In this document: piece by piece, positions 31,633 to 40,660 of the stretch | Layout: the number at the start of each line of letters is the position of its first letter | Numbering within the stretch: the stretch's first letter is position 1 | Source of the DNA: Natronococcus sp. A-GB1 | GTDB taxonomy: Archaea; Halobacteriota; Halobacteria; Halobacteriales; Natrialbaceae | Direction: 5' to 3' | NCBI RefSeq assembly: GCF_029688845.1 | Contig: NZ_JARUKW010000007.1 | Span: 150,504-214,503 of the forward strand | DNA length: 64,000 nucleotides | Made by a program: the position numbers and the translations under genes | The notes under the pieces: generated by a model | Seen by the model: only the letters and a program-made list of their open reading frames with translations | Databases searched by the model: none | Told to the model about the DNA's origin: nothing

Positions 31633-34005
31633 TTAGTTCTGACGGCGGAGCGCGAGCATCGCGGCGCCGAGCAGTGCGACGATGGCGACGGCGACACCGA
31701 AGCCGGGCACGGTCTCGTCGTCGTCGGCGGCGTCGTCAGCACCGTTGGCGTCGTCGCCGTTGGCACCGTTCTCGCCGTTCTCACCGTTGGCACCGTTCTC
31801 GCCGTTCTCACCGTTGGCGCCGTTCTCGCCGTTCTCACCGTTCGCGTCGTCCTCGTCGCTGACGGTCAGCGTACCGGATGCGCTGTCGTCACCGGTTTCG
31901 ACGGACCAGTCGATGTCAGCTTCCTCGCTGGTGTCGAAGTCGAAGGACTCGGTCACGGAGTCACCGGCGTCGAGCTCGAGCTCCTCGGTGTACTCCTCGT
32001 CACCGACGGTGGCCTCGAGCGTCGCGTTGCCGGCCTCGTCGTTGTTGTTCACGACGGTCACGTCGAGGCTGGCGTCGTCGTCGACGTTAACCTCGGACGG
32101 AGCGTCGGCGTCAATCTTGAAGCCGTCCTTCTTCTCCTCCTCATCGTCGTCAGCGGAGACGAAGACGCCCTCGGCCTCGTGTTCAGGCTCGTCGCCAGCG
32201 GTCACGCGGAGGGTTCGGATCTCGTCACCTTCCTCGTGCTCGCTGAGGTTGAAGGTCGTCATCAGCATACCGTCACCGTCGACCTCGGCGTCGGAGGTGT
32301 AGACCTCGGAGGTCGTGCGGAGTCGGAAGTCACCGTCCGTGCTGGGCGCGAGGTTCGTCTCGGCCGTCAGCTCGGACTCGTTGTCAGCTTCGATCTGGAA
32401 GCGGTCGTCCTCGTCCTGGTCGCCGACGAATTCGACGTAGGCTTCCTCGATGTTGACCTGAGCGTCAGCGGTCTCGTCCTCGTCAACGTACGGGTTTTCA
32501 TCGTCGACGGTGAATGTCACGTCCCAGGTCTCGTCAGCGTCCATCTCGTCCTCGGTCGCGTCAACGACGACGAAGAATCGGTTCTCGTCCTCGTCGACAA
32601 CGACGTTGTCGCTGCTAAGGTTCTCGTCCAGCGTGAAGCTGTCAGCGCTACCGTAGCGTGGTTCTTCAGTGTCCTCGAACTCGAGCTCGAGGGTGTCGTC
32701 ACCGGCCCACTCGCCGTCGTCGAGAGCGTAGCCGTAGATACCGGACGCTTCAACGCCGACAACGAGGAGGTCCTCGTCGGCGACGGAGTCAGTGGAGGTC
32801 GCGGAGTCTTCGATGTCGTCGAGTTCAACGTCTTCCGCATCGAACTCGTCACCCGCGAGGTTCCACGTGCTCATGTCACCGGTCGATCGCTCCTCGAGGA
32901 GGAGGACCGCGGCGTCAGTTTCTTCGTCGGTGTCAGGCGTGACTTCGAGCTCGTAGTCACCGGGGAGGAGTCGCTCGTCATCCTCGAGCGTAGCCTCATC
33001 GTCACCGTCGAACTCTTCCGTAACAGTCACGTCGTCAACGTCGAGTTCCTCTCCTTCTTCGTCGAGGAGGGTAACGACATCGTCACCGTTGCCCTGACCC
33101 GCGAGGTACGTGTTGTACTGCACCGTCACGTTGTCCTCGCCGTCAACGCCTTCGATCTCGATAGTGGCGTTGTAGAATTCTTCCTCGTCGGTCATGTTGA
33201 CCGTGAGGTCGTCAGTGGCGTCGTGTTCGATTTCGAACTCGGCGACGTCACCGACGTTCTGCTCGTAGGTGGAGTCGCTGAACTGCGCGTCAATCTCCGG
33301 CTCCTCGCCGACCGAGATCTCGGCCATGTCCTCGGCCGTCGTGTCAGTCACTTCAACGGTGAACTCGTAGTCACCGGTGCTCTGGTCAGAGAAGTCCGCA
33401 TCGAAGGAGTCGTTCTCGTCCTCCTCAACGTCCTCGATGAGGATCGCATCCTCGAGCTTCTGGTCGTCCTCAGCGTCGAAGATCTCCGCGAGGTCGTCCT
33501 CGTCGATCGACTCGTTCTCGTGTTCACCGCTCACGTGAACGTCGACGAGATCTCGCTCGTACTCACTGACGTCCTCGTAATCGAGCGTAACGTCGTCGCT
33601 CGATTCGATGGCATCGTCGGAGAAGTCAACGTCAATTTCGTGTTCGTTGACCCAGAAGTTGTTGGAGGTATCAGGGTCGTAGTCCTCGATGTCGACACCG
33701 TCGATGTGGTATCGAGCCTCGTCGAGTTCGCTCGTGTCGAGAGTTGCAACACCATCGTCATCGACACGGATGTTCGCAACGACGTCGTCGCCCTGCATCA
33801 GGTCAGCGCCCGAGTCGAGGCCGCTGATTTCGACTTCTTGTCCAATCCATACATCTCCGATATCGTCTGCATCGAATTGCGCATCAGGCTCGTCTGCAGC
33901 GACAGCGCCCGAGAAGGACGCCGCCATCGCGAAAACAGACATAACCATCAGCGCGGCAAGGAACACTGCACGTCCCTTTTCGCGGAATGAAGTTTCGCTT
34001 GTCAT
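31633..34005 (-). CDS. S-layer-type surface glycoprotein, PGF-CTERM
   Basis: A 790-residue secreted, extremely acidic protein. The signal peptide (REKGRAVFLAALMVMSVFAM onward, cleaved after about residue 36 at GAVAA) matches the haloarchaeal surface-glycoprotein type. The C-terminus has the tripartite sorting signal: VPGFG, a hydrophobic helix (AVAIVALLGAAMLAL) and RRQN, the substrate of archaeosortase A, so it should end lipid-anchored. Before it comes a Gly-Asn-Glu-Ala spacer (GENGENGAN repeated three times, coded near 31755-31850). Several N-x-S/T sequons (for example NMT, NAT, NVT, NLS, NES) could be glycosylated. Start at ATG 34005; the next upstream ATG lies in the leader. Confidence 0.9.
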   Translation of the reverse strand: MTSETSFREKGRAVFLAALMVMSVFAMAASFSGAVAADEPDAQFDADDIGDVWIGQEVEISGLDSGADLMQGDDVVANIRVDDDGVATLDTSELDEARYHIDGVDIEDYDPDTSNNFWVNEHEIDVDFSDDAIESSDDVTLDYEDVSEYERDLVDVHVSGEHENESIDEDDLAEIFDAEDDQKLEDAILIEDVEEDENDSFDADFSDQSTGDYEFTVEVTDTTAEDMAEISVGEEPEIDAQFSDSTYEQNVGDVAEFEIEHDATDDLTVNMTDEEEFYNATIEIEGVDGEDNVTVQYNTYLAGQGNGDDVVTLLDEEGEELDVDDVTVTEEFDGDDEATLEDDERLLPGDYELEVTPDTDEETDAAVLLLEERSTGDMSTWNLAGDEFDAEDVELDDIEDSATSTDSVADEDLLVVGVEASGIYGYALDDGEWAGDDTLELEFEDTEEPRYGSADSFTLDENLSSDNVVVDEDENRFFVVVDATEDEMDADETWDVTFTVDDENPYVDEDETADAQVNIEEAYVEFVGDQDEDDRFQIEADNESELTAETNLAPSTDGDFRLRTTSEVYTSDAEVDGDGMLMTTFNLSEHEEGDEIRTLRVTAGDEPEHEAEGVFVSADDDEEEKKDGFKIDADAPSEVNVDDDASLDVTVVNNNDEAGNATLEATVGDEEYTEELELDAGDSVTESFDFDTSEEADIDWSVETGDDSASGTLTVSDEDDANGENGENGANGENGENGANGENGENGANGDDANGADDAADDDETVPGFGVAVAIVALLGAAMLALRRQN
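31755..31850 (-). repeat. 27-bp repeats coding GENGENGAN
   Basis: Three near-identical 27-bp units encode the low-complexity GENGENGAN spacer between the folded part and the PGF-CTERM anchor of the surface glycoprotein. In-frame tandem repeats like this can change copy number by slippage and thereby alter the distance to the membrane. Confidence 0.75.
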
Positions 34006-34444
34006 TTGTTGTTGTCTTGTTGGTTGGTTTGCGTGCGATCGAGCGGAGAGCGAGTCAACCATCAGCGGTGTCGCAGCCGACTCGCCCCGGGTAGGGGTAA
34101 TCCCCTCTTTTGGCAACTGTGTAATAAGCTTTCTGAACGACCACTCTGATTCCTAATATGTCCAATAACGTTCGATAGTTGCATCTGAGGCTTCTTTGAA
34201 GTCTTTCGGATATCCTGTAGCACTATACTGTAAACTACTGATTGGCTGATTCTACGCCTCTAGCGTACGTATTTCTTAGTTATGATTAAGATCTAGATGC
34301 AACTTTAGAGGACTATTATAGTTAGTTCAATAATGGCATCAATCACTGAGGGCGCCCTCGAGCCATCACCTCGAGAACACCAAACAACCACAACCCCCGC
34401 TAGAACAGAGAAAACCACGCGCGAAAAGAGCCGACCGTCGACGC
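34006..34444. promoter_or_regulatory. Upstream region of the surface glycoprotein gene
   Basis: About 440 nt with no gene. Read on the minus strand it contains a TATA-like stretch near 34122-34132 (ttattac within cagttgcc...), implying a leader of roughly 100 nt, as described for other haloarchaeal S-layer genes, and further AT-rich blocks at 34155-34335. A plus-strand frame at 34333-34608 mainly overlaps the next gene and shows no protein features. Confidence 0.45.
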
Positions 34445-34939
34445 CTACCCTCGAGCGTCCCGATACCGATGCGCTGCCCACACCGCGACGGACGCGAGTC
34501 CCGCGACCAGCGCAGGCCAGCGATCGCTGCTCAGGTAGAGTCCGCCCGCGGGCGGGCGGTAGTCGAGCAGGGGCCAGAAGACGGCGTAGGCCTGGCCCGA
34601 CGGCGTGATGAGCGCGACGTCCAGCACGTGGTGGGAGGCGGCGCCGAGCAGAAACAGCGCGAACGCCTGACGACGGTACTCGGGCGCGAGCAACAGCGCC
34701 GTCAGCAGCCCGAGCAGGATCGTCCCCCCGAGGGTGTGCAGCGGCGCCCAGGAGAAGGGAATCCCCAGCAGGTGTTGCATCAGGCCATCGGGCAGGAAGA
34801 TCTCGGCTTTCACGAAGTCCGGTGCGAGCGCGCCGACCATGACGATCGTGACGTGGGCCGGCCCCATCCAGTCGTAGCGGAAGGCGAGCACCATCCCCAG
34901 TACGTAGCCCACGAGGACGTGCGTAAGGACGTCAGCCAC
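34445..34939 (-). CDS. DUF457/YdjM-type membrane-bound metal-dependent hydrolase-like protein
   Basis: A 164-residue membrane protein. The N-terminal DVLTHVLVGYVLG and the internal HTLGGTILLG and ASHHVLDVALITPSG are the histidine/aspartate positions of the LexA-regulated YdjM/DUF457 family. Four or five hydrophobic helices. Enzymatic activity in this family is not well established. GTG start at 34939, overlapping the upstream gene by 8 nt (34932-34939), in an operon with an OB-fold membrane protein and a PAP2 phosphatase. Confidence 0.78.
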   Translation of the reverse strand: MADVLTHVLVGYVLGMVLAFRYDWMGPAHVTIVMVGALAPDFVKAEIFLPDGLMQHLLGIPFSWAPLHTLGGTILLGLLTALLLAPEYRRQAFALFLLGAASHHVLDVALITPSGQAYAVFWPLLDYRPPAGGLYLSSDRWPALVAGLASVAVWAAHRYRDARG

Positions 34940-35534
34940 CGCGATCACCTCCCGCGGGCGCCTCGAGGGCGTCGTCGGTCCGCTCACGGCCGTCCTCGGC
35001 GGCCGAGTCACTGGAGTAACCACGCGATCGCGCACGCTCGCGCGGAACGAACGCGAGTCGCTCGAGGTCGAACCGCCAGTCCCGAAGCACGCGGCCGACG
35101 ACCAGGAACCCGCCAAGCAACGAGATCAGCATCATGTACCGCGTGTCGCCGGGCTCCTGGACGGTCGCCCGCTCCGCGGCGAGGGTCTCCTCGTCCTCGA
35201 GCGTCCCGGAGGCCGTAACCTGGTCGCCGACCTCGAGGGGATCGTCCGTGTTCTGAACGGCCGCGTTGGCCTCGAGCACCGTGAACTGGCCGTAACCACT
35301 CGCGCGCGTCGCGATGACGACCGGATCGGTCTCGACGACCTCACCGCCGAGGACGACCTCCTCGCCGACGTAGTCGGCTCGGTCGTTGGGCACCTCGGTC
35401 TCGTCGGGGAGCTCCGATTCCATCGGCTCGGCGGGGCTGGCGCCGGCCCAGACGATCAGCCCGGCGAGGGCCGCGACGACGAGTACGATCGCGGCGAGGC
35501 GAACGCCCTGCCCGAACGGCTCTCGGCTCGACAT
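34932..35534 (-). CDS. Membrane-anchored OB-fold-like protein
   Basis: A 200-residue protein: N-terminal helix (about 10-32), an extracytoplasmic beta-rich domain (45-125, with YVGEEVVLGGEVVETDPVVI and LEVGDQVTASGTLEDEETLA, like the tOB/BOF folds), a second membrane helix (about 132-150) and a charged cytoplasmic tail. Function unknown; OB folds on membranes may bind sugars or nucleic acids. Start ATG 35534; a GTG at 35543 overlapping the upstream stop (GTGA) is an equal alternative. Confidence 0.7.
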   Translation of the reverse strand: MSSREPFGQGVRLAAIVLVVAALAGLIVWAGASPAEPMESELPDETEVPNDRADYVGEEVVLGGEVVETDPVVIATRASGYGQFTVLEANAAVQNTDDPLEVGDQVTASGTLEDEETLAAERATVQEPGDTRYMMLISLLGGFLVVGRVLRDWRFDLERLAFVPRERARSRGYSSDSAAEDGRERTDDALEAPAGGDRGG

Positions 35535-35539
35535 TCGGT

Positions 35540-36289
35540 TCACTCGCGGGGGCGACTCGCCATAGGCGTTGCGCTCTCCTCACCGAAGCGCGCCCGGAGC
35601 CGCCGACGGATCGGGGACGCCTCGAGGGTGCGCCAGCCGACGACGGCGCCGACGGTGCCGACCAGGGAGAGCAGCGCCCTCGTGCTGGCGGCGTCGACGA
35701 GAACCGCGAGGACGGCGATCGCGATCGCCACGAGAAACGCCCGCCAGGGGTCGCCGCGAGCGAGCCAGGCGATCCCGCCCAGGTACGCGACGGCGAGGAC
35801 GACCGACACGGGGACGTCAACGAGGTAGTGGATCCCGAGTGCGAGTCGGGCGAAGCTGACGACGACGACCACCGTGACAGCGGCGAGCAGCCGTCGGGCG
35901 CGGGTACTGGGGGTCGTCCACAGCGCGAGCGCACCCCAGGTACTTACCGCCGCCATGACGTGGCCGCTGGGAAAGCCGTGCTCGCTCGAGGACACCGCGT
36001 GCAGGCTGGGATCGGTGCGGGGAAGCGCGAACGCCCCCTTGACCAGAACGACGAACGCGAGCCCCCCGAGCGCGACCGCGAGAACGTACGCGGTTCGATC
36101 GGAACAGAGCGGTCGCCCGTCGGAAACTCCCGCTCGAAGCGTTCGGCCGACGTCCTGAAGGTAGAACACTCCGAGCACGGGAACGAGCAGCGTCAGCTTC
36201 CCGGGGTGAGAGAGCGCGACGAACAGCAGCGTCGTCCACTCGGGGAGAAAGTCGCGGAGGAGTTCGGTCGCGCCGACGCTGCGGCTCAT
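35540..36289 (-). CDS. PAP2 superfamily lipid phosphatase
   Basis: A 249-residue polytopic membrane phosphatase. The three motifs are visible: KGAFALPRTDP (C1), FPSGHVMA (C2) and FARLALGIHYLVDV (C3), whose histidines form the active site. Five or six membrane helices. It probably removes phosphate from an isoprenoid or other lipid pyrophosphate. First gene of a three-gene overlapping unit. Confidence 0.88.
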   Translation of the reverse strand: MSRSVGATELLRDFLPEWTTLLFVALSHPGKLTLLVPVLGVFYLQDVGRTLRAGVSDGRPLCSDRTAYVLAVALGGLAFVVLVKGAFALPRTDPSLHAVSSSEHGFPSGHVMAAVSTWGALALWTTPSTRARRLLAAVTVVVVVSFARLALGIHYLVDVPVSVVLAVAYLGGIAWLARGDPWRAFLVAIAIAVLAVLVDAASTRALLSLVGTVGAVVGWRTLEASPIRRRLRARFGEESATPMASRPRE

Positions 36290-36389
36290 ACCGCAAGACG
36301 GGACGCCACCGGATAAACGGTTCGCGTTTCAGTCGCGCGCCAGCGCTCGTGGCGTGAGCCTCGCTCGAAAAATCTGGACCAAAAACGAC

Positions 36390-37187
36390 CTAGAACGGGA
36401 ACAGCGAGTCGGCGTCGGGATCCCGCTCGAGCAGTTCGATCTCGTGGCCGTCCTGGTCTTTCGTAAAGGCGTACATGTTGTCGTTGCTCTCGGGATCGCG
36501 GTAGTCCGCCGCTTCGCGCGTCATGAGCTGGTCCCAGTCCTCCTCGAGGTCGTCCATGCGGACACAGAGGTGGCCCCAGGCGTCCCCGAACTCGTAGCTG
36601 CGGCCGTCGTAGTTGTAGGTGAGTTCGACGGCCATCGCCTCCTCGCCGGCGCCCTCGGGTTTCATGAAGTAGTTCGCGAACGAGTCCGACTCCCAGCGGC
36701 CGGTGTGTTCGTACTCGAACTTGCGGGTCCAGAAACCCAGCGCGTCGTCGGCGTCCTCGACGCGGATCATGGTGTGGTCGAGCGACCAGGTCGCGCCCTG
36801 CTCGGGATCGCGCTGGACGATCTCGACCTCGTGGCCGTCGGGATCCTTCACGAAGGCGTACCGGCCGCCACAGGACTCGGGGTCCCGATAGTCGTCAACG
36901 CCCTCGTCCATCAGCTGCTCGTAGTGCTCCTCGAGTTCGCCCTCCGGCACTCGAACGGCGATGTGGCCCCAGGCGTCGCCGACCTCGAGGTCGTCCTCGC
37001 CCTCGTTGTGGGTGAGCTCGAGCATCGCCTCCTCCTCGTGCATCTCCTCGGGGCCGAGGTAGACGATGGTGAACCCGTCGCCCTCGTGACGATCTTTCTC
37101 CTCATACTCGAGGTGGGTTTGGTACCAGTCGAGCGATTCCTCGAGGTCGCCGACGCGAAGCATGACGTGATCGAGCGTGCCCTCCAT
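36390..37187 (-). CDS. Two-domain VOC (glyoxalase/dioxygenase fold) protein
   Basis: A 265-residue internal duplication. Each half starts with LDHVMLRVGD or LDHTMIRVED and contains a histidine in DAWGHIAVRV or DAWGHLCVRM and a terminal glutamate in DPDGHEVEIVQRDP or DQDGHEIELLERDP, the metal ligands of glyoxalase I. Each half also has the DYRDPES motif, so the duplication is recent or conserved. A lactoylglutathione-lyase-like or dioxygenase role is possible. Start at ATG 37187. Confidence 0.87.
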   Translation of the reverse strand: MEGTLDHVMLRVGDLEESLDWYQTHLEYEEKDRHEGDGFTIVYLGPEEMHEEEAMLELTHNEGEDDLEVGDAWGHIAVRVPEGELEEHYEQLMDEGVDDYRDPESCGGRYAFVKDPDGHEVEIVQRDPEQGATWSLDHTMIRVEDADDALGFWTRKFEYEHTGRWESDSFANYFMKPEGAGEEAMAVELTYNYDGRSYEFGDAWGHLCVRMDDLEEDWDQLMTREAADYRDPESNDNMYAFTKDQDGHEIELLERDPDADSLFPF

Positions 37188-37270
37188 ATCCGGACCAACG
37201 CCGGGAAATCTCAAAAGCGTGGCGAAGCCGGCGGTCTACTCGGCCGTCCGTGGACAGCTCCCCGGTTTCG

Positions 37271-39013
37271 TCACTCGTCAGGGTCGGTCCCGTCGTCCGT
37301 CGTGTCTGTCGGATCGGCGTCCAAATCGGACGGCGGCTCCGAGGAGGACGCGGCCGCGGGTTTCACCGGATCGTCTCGCTCCGATCGAGTGCCGGCCACC
37401 GCTACCGGCTCGACACCCTTACGTCGGGCGTCGAGTTCGGAGAGCCCGTAGACGAGGACGACGAGGATCACGACGCCGATCGGGAGCAAGAGCAGCGGGG
37501 TGATCCGGAGGTAGCCCCACACGACGAGCAGTCCGACCGCTACGAGACCGACCGTGACCGCGTAGTACAGCTGGGTGCGGACGTGATCGATGAGGTCGGC
37601 ACCGGTGAACGTCGCCGACAGCACCGAGGTGTCCGAGATCGGTGAGGAGTGATCGCCGAAGATGGCGCCGGAGAAGATCGTCCCCACGATCGCGGCGACC
37701 ATCGTGTGGTCGTTCGTCAGTCCCCAGGCGACGGGGATTGCGATCGGCGTCAGGATCGCCATCGTCCCCCAGGAGGTCCCGGTCGAGAAGGCGATAAACG
37801 CCGCGGTCAGGAGAACCACGGCGGGAAGCAGCTCGGGCGGGAGGAACTCGCCGACGAACCCGGCGACGTAGTCGCCCGTCCCGAGTGCGTCCTCGCCGAC
37901 GACCTCGCCGATCCCCCACGCGAGTACGAGGATCGAGACTGCGGTGAGCATGATCCCGAACCCGTTGATCGTCGTGTCCGTTGCATCGCCCAGACCGAAG
38001 ATGCCGTATACTTTCCCGAGGACGAACCCGGACGCGACCATCGCGAACGAGCCGTAGATCAGCGCCGCGGCGTAGTCGGCCTCGGTAACCATATCGAACA
38101 GCCCGGCGCCGGGCTCGTACCCGGTCAACAGTGCCGCACCGACAGTGACGACGATGAGCACGGCGACTGGGCCGAAGAAACTCACCAGCCGCGGGTTCGA
38201 GGCCGCCGGGTCACCGAGATCGGCCTCGACGTCCTGCATCGGCTGGGCGTCCTCGCGGTAGACCCTCCCGGTCCCCCACGACCGGTGCTCGGCGTCGAGC
38301 ATCTCGCCGTAGTCCCGTCGGGTCGCGACGATGATCCCGACCATCACGATCGCGAGGATCGCGTACATGTTGTATGGTATCGAGTTGAGGAAGACCTCGA
38401 ACGCCGACGGATGCTCCTCGAGTCCGAGATCGTCGTAGGCGTCGGCGATGAGCCCGAGCTGGAACGCGACCCACGAGGAGATCGCGAGCGTCGCGATCGG
38501 CGCGGCGGTGGAGTCGACGATGTAGGAAAGCTTCTCGCGGGAGACGAGCAGCTGGTCGGAGACGTCTTTCATCGTGCTGCCGACGATCGCGGAGTTAGCG
38601 TAGTCGTCGAAGAACATCAGGATGCCAAGTGCGAAGGTGGTCGCGCCCGCCTGGCGCTGCGTGTCGAGTTTCGAGAGCGCCCAATCCCGAACGGCGTAGG
38701 ATCCCCCGAGGTTCCAGATCATAGCGACGCCCGAGCCCAGAAGCAGGGTAAACAGCAGGATCTGCGCGTGAAAGCCGTCGTCGGCGATGATCGCGCCCAC
38801 GATCCAGTCGAACGTCGGAACCAGTCCGAATCCGGAGGCGACGACGCCTTCTCCCCAGGCGACTGGATCCGCCAGCGGGTTCGGACCGCCGGCATAGAGG
38901 ATTCCCCCGGACCAGATTCCCAGAAACAGCGACAGCACCGCTTTTCGCGTGATGATCGCCAACACGATTGCTAACAACGGCGGTAACAACGAGAGAGCGC
39001 CGAACTCCGACAT
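37271..39013 (-). CDS. Na+/H+ antiporter, NhaC family
   Basis: A 580-residue membrane protein with about 11-12 helices. Signatures: PPLLAIVLAIITRKAVLSLF at the N-terminus, FFDDYANSAIVGSTMK, and FGDHSSPISDTSVLSATFTG in a late loop, all typical of NhaC. It exchanges cytosolic Na+ for H+. The C-terminal 60 residues form a cytoplasmic acidic tail. A second NhaC lies at 59022-60593. Alone in its transcription unit. Confidence 0.9.
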   Translation of the reverse strand: MSEFGALSLLPPLLAIVLAIITRKAVLSLFLGIWSGGILYAGGPNPLADPVAWGEGVVASGFGLVPTFDWIVGAIIADDGFHAQILLFTLLLGSGVAMIWNLGGSYAVRDWALSKLDTQRQAGATTFALGILMFFDDYANSAIVGSTMKDVSDQLLVSREKLSYIVDSTAAPIATLAISSWVAFQLGLIADAYDDLGLEEHPSAFEVFLNSIPYNMYAILAIVMVGIIVATRRDYGEMLDAEHRSWGTGRVYREDAQPMQDVEADLGDPAASNPRLVSFFGPVAVLIVVTVGAALLTGYEPGAGLFDMVTEADYAAALIYGSFAMVASGFVLGKVYGIFGLGDATDTTINGFGIMLTAVSILVLAWGIGEVVGEDALGTGDYVAGFVGEFLPPELLPAVVLLTAAFIAFSTGTSWGTMAILTPIAIPVAWGLTNDHTMVAAIVGTIFSGAIFGDHSSPISDTSVLSATFTGADLIDHVRTQLYYAVTVGLVAVGLLVVWGYLRITPLLLLPIGVVILVVLVYGLSELDARRKGVEPVAVAGTRSERDDPVKPAAASSSEPPSDLDADPTDTTDDGTDPDE

Positions 39014-39126
39014 AGTCTACGGTTTCACACTCCCTTTGATAATACTGTTGTACGAAAGCGAATATTTCAGCGGGAGGTCGCGATGCTCGGGTCGTTCTCG
39101 TCGAGTCGGACCGATCAAGCTAACAA

Positions 39127-40242
39127 CTACCGCCGCAGAATGAGCTTCAGTACGTCCTCGTCCTCGAGGACGTGATCCGTGCCGACCTGCTGTTCGTCGT
39201 GGGTCGCACTGGGGCCGCTGACGCGGGCAAATCGGAATCGCTCCTCCATCTCGCCACCGAGTTTCTCGATGGCCTCGCCGACGGTCGATCCCTCCTCGAT
39301 CACCAATGGTTCCTCCCAGTCGACGCCCCGTCCTGGTTTGTCCATGTAGACCCGGATCAGTCCGAGGTTCTCCCAGATACGGTCCTTGAGCGCGTCGAGA
39401 CCGCGTTCGGCCTCCGCGCTGATGAACGTCACCTCTTCCTCGGGGTCGAGCCCGCGCTCGCGCAGTTGCTCGTCGACCTGCTGCTTGTAGTCGGGTTCGA
39501 TCAGATCGACCTTGTTGACGCAGGTGATCGACGGGATGTACTCGCGGTTCTCCATCAGCCCGTCGATCAACCGATCGATGGTGACGTTCTCCTGGAGGTT
39601 CAGGTCGGCGTTGACGTAGCCCTGGTCGCGGAGCACGTCCGAAATCGTCTCCTCGTCTAAATCCTGATCGGTGCTCGAGGTGATCTTGATCCCGTCTTTG
39701 ATCTTCGGCCGGACGGTCACCCGCGGAGGCTCCTGGTCGACGCGGATGTTGATGTCGTACAGTTCCTCCTGGAGCCGGTCGTACTGGTCGATCTCGAACA
39801 CCGAGAGCACGAAGATGATCAGGTCGGCGTTGCGGACGACCGCGAGCACCTGCTGTCCGTCACCCTTCCCGGACGCCGCGCCCTCGATCAGCCCGGGGAC
39901 GTCGAGCAGTTGGATGTTCGCCCCGCGGTGGTTGAGCATTCCGGGGTTGACGTCCAGCGTCGTGAACTCATAGGAGCCCGTCTCGCTCTCGGCGTTCGTC
40001 AGCGAGTTCAACAGCGACGACTTGCCGACGCTCGGAAATCCGACGAGCGCGACCGTCGCGTCGCCGTGTTTTTCCACGGAGTAGCCGCCGCCACCCCCCG
40101 AGCCCGACTGCTGATTCTCGAGTTTCTCCTTCTTCTCGGCGAGCTTGGACTTCAGCCGGCCGAGGTGGGCCTCGGTCGACTTGTTGTAGGGCGTGTTGGC
40201 GATCTCCTCTTCGATCTCCTCGATATCGTCCTCGAGCCCCAT
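39127..40242 (-). CDS. DRG-family GTPase
   Basis: A 371-residue developmentally-regulated GTP-binding protein. G1 is GFPSVGKSS (68-76), G3 DVPGLIEG, G4 NKVDLI; a basic, coiled N-terminal 50 residues and a C-terminal TGS domain (about 295-371, LIRVYMDKPGRGVDWEEPLV onward) complete the archaeal DRG layout. It binds translating ribosomes in eukaryotes; the archaeal role is probably similar. Start at ATG 40242, with an AT-rich promoter element about 27 nt upstream. Confidence 0.94.
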   Translation of the reverse strand: MGLEDDIEEIEEEIANTPYNKSTEAHLGRLKSKLAEKKEKLENQQSGSGGGGGYSVEKHGDATVALVGFPSVGKSSLLNSLTNAESETGSYEFTTLDVNPGMLNHRGANIQLLDVPGLIEGAASGKGDGQQVLAVVRNADLIIFVLSVFEIDQYDRLQEELYDINIRVDQEPPRVTVRPKIKDGIKITSSTDQDLDEETISDVLRDQGYVNADLNLQENVTIDRLIDGLMENREYIPSITCVNKVDLIEPDYKQQVDEQLRERGLDPEEEVTFISAEAERGLDALKDRIWENLGLIRVYMDKPGRGVDWEEPLVIEEGSTVGEAIEKLGGEMEERFRFARVSGPSATHDEQQVGTDHVLEDEDVLKLILRR

Positions 40243-40415
40243 TTGTCTGTACTCAACCGGGCGGACCGAAAAACGCTTTCCATGCGACCCGCGCCCCGGC
40301 TTCGACCGATCGTCCTCGGAGCCTGCCACCACCGAGGTGTACCACTCGGTTTCAGCACGATTGACGATGAAGTTCGACACCCATAAACGGTCGGCGGCGG
40401 TAGCGTCGCACAGAG

Positions 40416-40619
40416 ATGCCGGAACCGGCACAGCTGCGAGACAGCACCCAGATCGTGCTCCCCCGTGAAACCCTCGAGGGACTCGAGTCGCGCCTCGACG
40501 AGGAGTTCACCGTCACCGTCGTTCCCGAAGACGACGATCGCTGCCGGATCATCGGGAGCCCCGTCGAGATCACGGACGTAAGCGAGTTCCTCACTCGTCG
40601 CGGTGTCGTCGTTCAGTAG
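40416..40619 (+). CDS. Small conserved hypothetical protein
   Basis: A 67-residue soluble acidic protein (MPEPAQLRDSTQIVLPRETL...). It alternates predicted helix and strands (EFTVTVVPEDDDRCRIIGSP) without a recognised motif; it looks like a compact alpha/beta domain, somewhat like short VapB/AbrB-like or CTAG-type haloarchaeal proteins. A TATA-like ataaac at 40383-40388 lies about 30 nt before the ATG, supporting a real leaderless gene. Confidence 0.7.
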   Translation: MPEPAQLRDSTQIVLPRETLEGLESRLDEEFTVTVVPEDDDRCRIIGSPVEITDVSEFLTRRGVVVQ

Positions 40620-40660
40620 CCGACACACCGACGCTCGCAGGACAGCGGAACCTACGTTGG

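Noticed and set aside
32179..33990. 603-aa plus-strand ORF over the surface glycoprotein gene
   Set aside because: Mirror of an Asp/Glu-rich coding frame, giving Val/Leu/Arg-rich text without helices or signal; the minus strand has signal peptide and PGF-CTERM.
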